A stretch of 64,000 nucleotides of DNA from Bacillota bacterium (GTDB taxonomy: Bacteria; Bacillota; Clostridia; Oscillospirales; Oscillospiraceae): contig JAJUHD010000001.1 in NCBI GenBank assembly GCA_029268085.1, positions 19,420-83,419 of the forward strand, given 5' to 3'. Below the pieces are notes generated by a model, which made no database searches, had not been told where the DNA came from, and saw nothing but the letters and a program-made list of their open reading frames with translations. Made by a program: the position numbers and the translations under genes. Positions 58,151 through 64,000 of the stretch are shown here, piece after piece; within the stretch, counting starts at the first letter, position 1, and each line of letters starts with the position of its first letter.

Positions 58151-58915
58151 TCATCTTCCCAAAAGCTTTCGCAGCTTTTTAGACTGGTTGCGGCTCACCG
58201 GAACCTCGCTTTTGTCCTTGTCTTCCATGACAAGGATGCTTGTTCCGTTAAAAAAGGGCAGTATTTCCTTCACCTTCTGTATATTCACGATGTAGCTTCT
58301 GTGGGCACGGAAAAAGTTCTTGCCGTTCAGTTTGGATTCCAGCTCCTTGAGCGTGAACCGTGTAAGCATTTCCTCGTCGTAGGTTTTTATAAAAACAAGA
58401 TCCCTTTTCACAAAAGCGAAGTAGATTTTATCCACGTCGACAAGAACCATCCTGTCTCTCGACTCGGCTATGATGCGGCTTATATCCATGGAATCCTTTT
58501 CCGCAGGCTGTGAGGGCTTTGAAGGCATAGACGCGCTCTTTTCAGCGGCCTTGTGCCGCAGCTTGTCAATGGCCTGCTTGAGCCTGGCCTTGGAAATAGG
58601 CTTCAAAACATAATCGACGGCGTTGACCGCGAAAGCTTCAAGCGCAAAATTCTCGTATGCGGTGGTAAATATCACGTCCGGTCTTTTCGGAAGCTGCTGG
58701 AGCTTTCCGGCAAGCTCCACCCCGTTGATGCCCGGAAGGTTTATGTCGAGAAACAAAACGTCGTATTCAAGCGCGCTTACGAGCTTCAGGGCCTCGGCCG
58801 CGCTCGCAGCCTCCCCGACTATCTCGATATTGCTGAACTGCTCAAGCAAAAAACGCAGCTCCTGCCTTGCAAGGTATTCGTCGTCAACTATCAGCGCTCT
58901 CAGATTCACAATCAT
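58151..58915 (-). CDS. LytTR-family response regulator (LytT/LytR type)
   Basis: A 254-residue regulator with an N-terminal receiver domain (acid pair in LIVDDEYLAR, phospho-acceptor Asp57 in FLDINLPGI, Lys in VLKPI), an Ala/Lys/Ser linker (about 120-145), and a LytTR DNA-binding domain (FVKRDLVFIKTYDEEM, FRAHRSYIVNI, EVPVSRNQSKKLRKLL). ATG 58915 is the longest start; GTG 58909 has AGGGG at better distance. The gene overlaps the kinase stop by 32 bases, so the two are co-translated partners. Confidence 0.93.
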   Translation of the reverse strand: MIVNLRALIVDDEYLARQELRFLLEQFSNIEIVGEAASAAEALKLVSALEYDVLFLDINLPGINGVELAGKLQQLPKRPDVIFTTAYENFALEAFAVNAVDYVLKPISKARLKQAIDKLRHKAAEKSASMPSKPSQPAEKDSMDISRIIAESRDRMVLVDVDKIYFAFVKRDLVFIKTYDEEMLTRFTLKELESKLNGKNFFRAHRSYIVNIQKVKEILPFFNGTSILVMEDKDKSEVPVSRNQSKKLRKLLGR

Positions 58916-60242
58916 CGCCCCTTGCGTTTCCAGAATATTTGGGTATCACAAACTTCACTACGGTGCCCTTGCCGGGGGCGCTCTCTATGTTAAGACCGTA
59001 ATTTTCTCCGTATATCATTTTCAGCCTCTCGTTAACGTTGCTCATACCGACCCCCGAGCCGGTGCCGAAACCGGGTTCAAGGACGCGCGGAAGAATTTCG
59101 GGGTCTATGCCAACGCCGTCGTCGGCTACGGAGAGCTCGATTTCGTCGTCGCCAAGTCTGCGTACGGAGATGCGGACGATGCCGCTGCCCTCCTTGGGCG
59201 TAATGCCGTGCCTTATGGCGTTTTCTATAAGCGGCTGCAGGGAGAGTATGGGAATGACCTGCTCCATCAGATCGGGGTTAACGGACTGGATTATATGGAG
59301 CTTTTCCCTGAAGCGCGCCTTCTCAAGTATAAGATAGTTTCTGACAAATTTCAATTCGTCGTCTATGGTGACAAAACGGCCCTTTTCCTTCAAAGAGTAC
59401 CTGAAATATGAAGCAAATCTGTACATGAGGTCTCTTGCAAGGCTGGGATTGGTGCGGATAAGCACGCCGATCGTATTTAGCGTGTTGAAAAGAAAATGAG
59501 GGTTTATCTGCGCCTGAAGCGCGTCAAGCTTCGCTTCGACCGCAAGGTGAGAGTGATAATCTATCTCGGCCAGCTCAATCTGCATGCTCAAAAGCTCGGC
59601 CATGCCCTGGGCAAGCTTTACAAACGAGTCGGGGACGTAGCCTTTCTGCGTCTGATAGAGCTTTACCGTCCCGGCTATCTGGCCCTTGTACTTTAGCGGA
59701 GCTATGACTGCCGACTCGAGCGGGCAGCTGCAGCCCTTTTTTGTGCACTGGAACTCGCTTTTGTGTCTCAATATCCGGAGCTGGCCGGATTTTATCACGT
59801 CGAGCGTGGCCTGCGTCACGATGGGCCCGCCCGGAGGATGCTGCTCGCAGCCTATGCCGAGATATGCCAGCACGTTTTCCGTGTCCGTAATCGCCACGGC
59901 GGCTACGCCGCTGATCTCCATAATTATCTCCGCCACCTTGGCGGCCGTGGCCTCGTTAAGACCCGTGCGCAGGAAAGGAAGGGCCTTGTTTGCTATCTCC
60001 ATCGCCGGAGTGAATATCCTGTCGTATGTATTGAGGCTGGTGTAGAGCTGGCTCTGCTTGTAATTGAAAAGCAGCAGCGTGAAAATATATGACAGGGCGC
60101 ATACCGGCAGAAAACCGGTCCAGAGCTGAGGGCTCAGAAAAGAAAGCAGTCCCAACACCACGACATGCCAGAAAAGCAGCACATATGTGGTCTGGGACCT
60201 CGCTATTTGTTTCAGCTTACGTCTTAAAATCTCTTTTTTCAT
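58884..60242 (-). CDS. LytS-family sensor histidine kinase
   Basis: A 452-residue kinase: two or three membrane helices at the N-terminus (about 18-60), a GAF-like domain (75-225) with a cysteine group CTKKGCSCPL (Cys166, Cys171, Cys173), a His_kinase domain with phospho-acceptor His249 in QINPHFLFNTLN, and an HATPase_c domain (ENAIRHG, DDGVGIDP, GSGVGMSNV). The 5TM-LYT sensor domain of LytS proper is absent. ATG 60242 fits the ribosome site better than the longer frame at 60269. Relatives sense pyruvate or other carbon metabolites and control cstA or lrgAB-like genes, none of which is in this window. Confidence 0.9.
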   Translation of the reverse strand: MKKEILRRKLKQIARSQTTYVLLFWHVVVLGLLSFLSPQLWTGFLPVCALSYIFTLLLFNYKQSQLYTSLNTYDRIFTPAMEIANKALPFLRTGLNEATAAKVAEIIMEISGVAAVAITDTENVLAYLGIGCEQHPPGGPIVTQATLDVIKSGQLRILRHKSEFQCTKKGCSCPLESAVIAPLKYKGQIAGTVKLYQTQKGYVPDSFVKLAQGMAELLSMQIELAEIDYHSHLAVEAKLDALQAQINPHFLFNTLNTIGVLIRTNPSLARDLMYRFASYFRYSLKEKGRFVTIDDELKFVRNYLILEKARFREKLHIIQSVNPDLMEQVIPILSLQPLIENAIRHGITPKEGSGIVRISVRRLGDDEIELSVADDGVGIDPEILPRVLEPGFGTGSGVGMSNVNERLKMIYGENYGLNIESAPGKGTVVKFVIPKYSGNARGDDCESESADS

Positions 60243-60284
60243 TTTCCCATGCTTTCCAAATGCCGGCAAAATATTTCAGACAGT

Positions 60285-60312
60285 ATTATACTACGTTTGC
60301 GGCAATATGCAA
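60285..60312 (-). promoter_or_regulatory. Promoter of lytS-lytT
   Basis: Minus-strand TTGCAT (60312-60307), 16-base spacer, TATAAT (60290-60285). Confidence 0.65.
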
Positions 60313-60359
60313 CATTTTCCCGGCGAACCGCCGAAAGCGGCCGCCGAGAGGCGCAAAAA

Positions 60360-61112
60360 TCAAAATATGCGGACGGAGACCACGAGGCGTCCTTTTCTGG
60401 TTTCCCGCGATATGCCTTCGTAAACAAAGCGCCCGAACCCCCTTACCGATATGATGCCGCCGATTTTCGGGGAACAGCTCGGGTTTTCGGAAAGACGGCT
60501 GTCGACGAACACTTTTTTCTGGGCTATAAGCTCCTGGCTTTCGCTTCGGGAGAGCCTGTATACGGCGGCAATCAGGGAATCCAGACGCTCCGACGCTACG
60601 TTTATGCCGACAGGCTCAGGCCGCTCGGCGGCTAAGCGCGGAGCTTCCGCGGCGCGGCAATCGACAGGAGTGTTTCTGACCTTTTTAAGGTTTTCGCAAA
60701 TAAAGGCCGAAACGGATTCCAGACAGAACAAAAAGGCGCGGTTTTCCTTAATAACTATATCTCCGAGAACGCTCCTTCTGAGGCCCAGAGCGATGACGGC
60801 GCCAAGAAAATCCCGGTGTCCGAGATCTTCGGAAAATCTCGCGGAAAGAGGAGATGCTTCAAGGCATACAAGGGGAGGGCTCTCGGCGTAGCCGCAGAGC
60901 TCCTCGCTCCCGAATACCGCTATTTTGCGCTCCGCACCGTCATAGCCGCCATGCAGCGCAAACGGCGCGGAGCCCTTGTCAAAAGTCATGCGGCAAAGCT
61001 CGTTCTGCTCCGCCAGGGTCAAAAACTCGGAATATTCATATTTCCCGCGCGAGGAGGCCCTGCCTGCCAATTCGGAAAAACGTTTTCTAAGCAGCCGGTC
61101 GGACTCGTTCAT
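60360..61112 (-). CDS. YlmH-type S4-domain RNA-binding protein
   Basis: A 250-residue protein: an N-terminal Fld/ribosome-associated region (EFLTLAEQNELCRM, LGHRDFLGAVIALGLRRSVLGDI) and a C-terminal S4 domain (INVASERLDSLIAAVYRLSRSESQELIAQKKVFVDSR, read in parts). YlmH normally sits in the sepF-ylmG-ylmH-divIVA cell-division cluster and has been linked to ribosome rescue. Here it stands alone, without those neighbours, under its own promoter. Confidence 0.88.
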   Translation of the reverse strand: MNESDRLLRKRFSELAGRASSRGKYEYSEFLTLAEQNELCRMTFDKGSAPFALHGGYDGAERKIAVFGSEELCGYAESPPLVCLEASPLSARFSEDLGHRDFLGAVIALGLRRSVLGDIVIKENRAFLFCLESVSAFICENLKKVRNTPVDCRAAEAPRLAAERPEPVGINVASERLDSLIAAVYRLSRSESQELIAQKKVFVDSRLSENPSCSPKIGGIISVRGFGRFVYEGISRETRKGRLVVSVRIF

Positions 61113-61173
61113 TATGCTCTCCCCGTGACGAAAGGTTGCCGCGTATTATAATCCGCCATTATACGCTGAGGAT

Positions 61174-61202
61174 ATTATAACATTATAAATGCCCCCGCAC
61201 AA
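61174..61202 (-). promoter_or_regulatory. Promoter of ylmH-like gene
   Basis: Minus-strand TTGTGC (61202-61197), 17-base spacer, TATAAT (61179-61174); another TATAAT lies nearer the gene (61158-61163). Confidence 0.55.
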
Positions 61203-61234
61203 CTCGTATGTTGCTTCCAGCGCAAAGGTTTTTA

Positions 61235-62272
61235 TTATTCGTTGTACGCTTCCCGGCTCAGAGCATAAACGTATTCGAAAAGCTTTGCGGGCGAAACGCT
61301 CGGGCGAAGCGCGGCCTGAACGCCTCCGGTGTTTCCGCACTTCCTTATGAAAGCTTTAGCGGCCTCATAACAGGTTTCGTCGCTCGCATCGGCGGGCAGG
61401 TCGGCGGGATTTATAGCCATGATAAGCTTGTTTCCGTACCTCTCGCGGAGCGCGAACTTGTCGTTCATATCCTGCCCGCTCCAGGAATCCATGCCCGCTT
61501 CTATCATCAGCGGGACAAGCCGCTCGACCTTGCCGCAGCAGTGGAAATCAAAGTAGATGTTCTTGGAGTGCATGTAATCGACGATCCTTTTTATGTAGGG
61601 GAAAATCATTTCTTTGCAGGTGTCGTAGGAGAAGAAGGAATCTCTCTGGGAGCCCCAATCGTCGTGAAAGCACAAAACCTCGACGTTGAAATACTTTTTG
61701 CAGTTGTCTATCATCTTTTCATAAATTCCGCAAAGATAGTTGAAGAGGCGGTGAACGCCTTCCTTCTGCTCGTCGTCGATAAGCGCCATAGCAGCGTACT
61801 GGAAGTCCATAAAAGAGATGAGCCTTTCAAAAAAACCGGTCAGTATGGTTGTTTTCGTGATCAGGGTCGGGTCGTACTTCTCCTTAAGCTGAGCGCTGGC
61901 GCCTTCCCAGTCCCAGGAATCCACGTCCGGAAGCGTCACGCATTCCTCCCATCGGTTGATATCCTCCACGGTAGGCGAGCCGGGTCTTACGATGCCGCCC
62001 TTGACGGCGGGAACGTACACCCACTCTATGCCGAAAATGTCCTTGCCTTCCTTTTCGGTGCGGCAGACGTGATCGGGAAATATTACGGTGTTGACAGGGT
62101 TCGTCTCGCCCAAGGCGAAGGGCATCCAGACCGGGACTTCCCTCCGATAAAGCGCCAGAGTGTTTTCTCGCGGTGCGACAGGGGTGTTGAATCGAACTAT
62201 TTTACCGCCCATGACATTGTAAGCGCCGATGATTTTGAGTTCTTCCTGCGGATTAAACTTGACCCTATCCAT
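61235..62272 (-). CDS. Uroporphyrinogen-decarboxylase-fold methyltransferase, paralogue 2
   Basis: A 345-residue relative of the protein at 22778, sharing ordered blocks (EELKIIGAY, VDSWDWEG, GFFERLISFMDF, ALIDDEQKEG, CFHDDWGSQ, FHCCGKVERL, AGMDSW). The HxCG motif (FHCCG) that holds zinc in MtaA-like enzymes is present; the substrate-binding residues of haem-pathway HemE are not. It is monocistronic, 40 kb from its paralogue. The two may act on different methyl donors or corrinoid proteins not encoded here. Confidence 0.82.
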   Translation of the reverse strand: MDRVKFNPQEELKIIGAYNVMGGKIVRFNTPVAPRENTLALYRREVPVWMPFALGETNPVNTVIFPDHVCRTEKEGKDIFGIEWVYVPAVKGGIVRPGSPTVEDINRWEECVTLPDVDSWDWEGASAQLKEKYDPTLITKTTILTGFFERLISFMDFQYAAMALIDDEQKEGVHRLFNYLCGIYEKMIDNCKKYFNVEVLCFHDDWGSQRDSFFSYDTCKEMIFPYIKRIVDYMHSKNIYFDFHCCGKVERLVPLMIEAGMDSWSGQDMNDKFALRERYGNKLIMAINPADLPADASDETCYEAAKAFIRKCGNTGGVQAALRPSVSPAKLFEYVYALSREAYNE

Positions 62273-62318
62273 AATACACCTCTTACATTAAAAAAATTCA
62301 TTTTGGAATCTGTTTTTA

Positions 62319-62346
62319 ATTATATAAAGATATTATGGAAAGTCAA
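62319..62346 (-). promoter_or_regulatory. Promoter of the second UroD-family gene
   Basis: Minus-strand TTGACT (62346-62341), 16-base spacer, TATAAT (62324-62319). The remaining 62347-62429 shows nothing further. Confidence 0.75.
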
Positions 62347-62429
62347 CGCGTAACATGCTTTGTAATGTAAAGTTTATCAATTATCAATAAGAAATGAGAA
62401 AAATATTGTATAAAAAAAGCGGTGAGAAA

Positions 62430-63707
62430 TCAGGGCACATAATGGCCGATAATCATTTTTACCATTTGATCGCCTATAATGAAATCGTAATAGAAATTTT
62501 TATATTCCGGGTTTTCCTTTTCGAGGTGTCTTAAATCTATGCCGCCTTCAACATCATAAGTCCCAAAAGAAGTATAATCAGGACCTACAAGCGGCATAAA
62601 TGAGGGATATTCCGCAGGATAAGAGATTATCTGGTTTGAATCTTCAATATGAAAGCCTTTTTCGCTTGCGTCCGCCACATATTTCATCACGCGGATATTC
62701 ACTCCGCGGAGCTTTCCGTTTTCCGTTTTGATGCTGTCGATCTTGCCGAAGATTTTTATGCCTCCAAGCTCAAGGTAACGGTTTGCTATGGACAGCATAT
62801 CTACGGAAGTGATTCCGCCGCCGGTAAATCTGAAGCTGCCCTTAATTTTCCGCATAGTATCCTGATCGGCCGTTTTCTTGTATAAGACTATTTCAGCGTT
62901 GCGGTTGGATGACGAAGAATTATAATCGTTCAGTATGTACTCCCGCAGCGCGCTGCCGTCGCTTGGAATCGTTTCGCTGCGATAGGGAATCAGGCTGATG
63001 CGCCCTGCAATGCTGTCCTCGGAAAAAATATCCCAGGCAAGTTTTTTTTCTTTTGAAGCTTTCAAATCCCACTGCCCGGGAATTTCAACGGCAAAAAAAA
63101 TACATCCTACTACCTTGTAGCCTTCGTTTGCCGGAACCGGGGCTTTTGCGCCCAGAAGCTTGAAGCTCTGAAGTATTTCCGCCTTTTTTCTGTTCATGTC
63201 GATATAATCGTCGCTCAAGTCCTTGTCCTCCTGCATGGGATACTGGACATCGGAGGGACTTCTCGCATAATATGTATATCCGTTTCCGCTTAGCAAATAG
63301 GTTACCGGCACGGGCGAGGCCAGCGACAGGTCTTCTCTGCTTATAAGCTCGCCTATATGCCGCTCTATGGAGAAAAGGTGTCCCATGCCTTTGTATATCG
63401 TACTTTCATACAGCCTTTTTGAGTATATGGTTATTCCGCCTTTTGTTTCCTGCACCACATATCTGTCCTTCCAGTCCGCGGGAAAGACAAGCGAAAAACC
63501 GAAGTTTTCATTTTTATAAATGATCGGCTCTGAATTGTTCGCTGCCGGGCTGGGCGCAGGCAAAGCCGTCGGCGCAATCACAGCCTCCGGCGTTTTGGCA
63601 TCGGGCGTCCGGGCGGCTGGAGGCGGATTTTGGCAGGACGCGAAAAGAAACGAAAAGCTTACCGTTACTGCTGCGGCCAAACAAAGTATAGATTTGATGA
63701 ACGGCAT
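62430..63707 (-). CDS. Lipoprotein of unknown function
   Basis: A 425-residue protein with a lipoprotein signal peptide whose lipobox reads FLFASC (Cys25), then a Pro/Ala/Thr-rich linker (about 26-60). Two similar domains follow; each opens with NFGFSLVFPADWKDRY- or FFAVEIPGQWDLKA-type phrases, resembling PsbP/LpqN-like lipoprotein folds. The last 100 residues are a separate beta-rich part. The start at 63707 has GGGGA 5 bases upstream and gives a short charged n-region; ATG 63743 is an alternative. Its function is not known; it should sit on the outer face of the membrane. Confidence 0.75.
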   Translation of the reverse strand: MPFIKSILCLAAAVTVSFSFLFASCQNPPPAARTPDAKTPEAVIAPTALPAPSPAANNSEPIIYKNENFGFSLVFPADWKDRYVVQETKGGITIYSKRLYESTIYKGMGHLFSIERHIGELISREDLSLASPVPVTYLLSGNGYTYYARSPSDVQYPMQEDKDLSDDYIDMNRKKAEILQSFKLLGAKAPVPANEGYKVVGCIFFAVEIPGQWDLKASKEKKLAWDIFSEDSIAGRISLIPYRSETIPSDGSALREYILNDYNSSSSNRNAEIVLYKKTADQDTMRKIKGSFRFTGGGITSVDMLSIANRYLELGGIKIFGKIDSIKTENGKLRGVNIRVMKYVADASEKGFHIEDSNQIISYPAEYPSFMPLVGPDYTSFGTYDVEGGIDLRHLEKENPEYKNFYYDFIIGDQMVKMIIGHYVP

Positions 63708-63780
63708 AGTTTTCCCCGCACATTTGCAGCTTTCTTGCAGCATACTCTTGCCCCTTCCTGTTTTTGTTACTACGCTATCT

Positions 63781-63808
63781 ATTATACAGTGTTAATCTCA
63801 AAACACAA
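63781..63808 (-). promoter_or_regulatory. Promoter of the lipoprotein gene
   Basis: Minus-strand TTGTGT (63808-63803), 16-base spacer, TATAAT (63786-63781). Confidence 0.65.
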
Positions 63809-63830
63809 CAGACAAAGGGAAAATGCTTAG

Positions 63831-63857
63831 CGGAGAGAGGAGAAAACCCTCTCTCCG
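63831..63857 (+). repeat. Left flanking hairpin of repeat copy 4
   Basis: Ten-bp arms CGGAGAGAGG/CCTCTCTCCG (63831-63840 and 63848-63857), directly before repeat copy 4 as in copies 1 and 2. The right partner, if there is one, lies beyond the window. Confidence 0.65.
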
Positions 63858-63864
63858 TTAAGCT

Positions 63865-64000
63865 TGTCAAAAAACTTGTTTACAGCAAAAAAGCTTCGCA
63901 GAATTTCCGCAACAAAGGGCGGAAACAAAGTCAAATAGTTCATTTCGGGCGGCGTGTACGTGGGAAATGACACCTCTCATGACGGGCGCGGCAGAGCGGC
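63865..64000 (+). repeat. Structured intergenic repeat, copy 4 (cut by window end)
   Basis: 136 bp of the same element (TGTCAAA start, first two hairpins and part of the third). It carries more substitutions in hairpins 1 and 2 (CCGCAACAAAGGGCGG, GTTCATTTCGGG) than the other copies. Confidence 0.82.

Overview
The window looks like a chromosomal segment of an anaerobic, S-layer-bearing, low-to-mid-GC Gram-positive, most likely class Clostridia. The evidence is three SLH-domain proteins (one a very codon-biased S-layer-type protein), an hrcA-grpE-dnaK-dnaJ operon behind a CIRCE element, strong AGGAGG ribosome sites, sigma-A promoters with 16-17 bp spacers, a LytS/LytT pair, SecD/SecF, VanW, S11 and M14 wall enzymes, corrinoid-type UroD methyltransferases and a small N/Q-rich protein reminiscent of spore-coat or SASP-gamma proteins. 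No rRNA, tRNA, CRISPR array, phage or transposase gene was recognised. Genus-level placement is not possible by eye.

Layout. 1-16.7 kb (+): one tightly packed surface-glycan cluster of 18 genes, the first cut by the window edge. It contains an FdtA-like ketoisomerase, DegT aminotransferases and a formyltransferase (together pointing to a 3-formamido-deoxyhexose), a CDP-glycerol synthase with a glycerophosphotransferase, a radical SAM/SPASM enzyme, a class II aldolase homologue beside two sugar-nucleotidyltransferase paralogues, a membrane glycosyltransferase fused to a uridine-kinase-like domain, a HAD phosphatase, and a GtrA/GT2/phosphodiesterase/GT-C module. 16.8-24 kb (-): an S-layer-anchored HtrA-like protease, a copper-amine-oxidase-domain exported protein, larC-larB, and a UroD-family methyltransferase. 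24-26.3 kb (+): a DUF2975/XRE/DUF4153-type membrane operon. 26.3-30.4 kb (-): aldo/keto reductase and secD-secF with a small membrane protein upstream; a 44-codon gene lies on the + strand between them. 30.5-34 kb (+): two RCK (TrkA-like) proteins and a PRC/MgtE-N/CBS protein behind a long leader with its own terminator. 34-39 kb (-): the heat-shock operon. 39.2-45.9 kb (+): two SLH proteins with matching promoter architecture, an Ogt-AlkA repair fusion, a PQ-loop-like protein and an SGNH hydrolase. 45.9-50.7 kb (-): MarR regulator plus a heterodimeric ABC exporter, and a small EamA protein. 50.7-55.2 kb: VanW, M14 peptidase, D,D-carboxypeptidase and a cysteine-cluster protein. 55.3-63.7 kb (-): acetyl-CoA synthetase, a LytT/LytS system, YlmH, a second UroD methyltransferase and a lipoprotein.

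The most unusual structure is a family of about 180-bp intergenic repeats in the last third of the window (43.5, 51.7, 57.5 and 63.9 kb). Each copy has TGTCAAA/TTTGACA ends and four successive hairpins, the last terminator-like. Copies 1 and 2 are flanked on both sides by duplicates of a hairpin that differs between copies. Other points worth checking are tandem 9-bp repeats with an 11-bp period just upstream of the -35 of both + strand SLH genes, the riboswitch-like leader at 32.1-32.3 kb, and the glycosyltransferase-kinase fusion.
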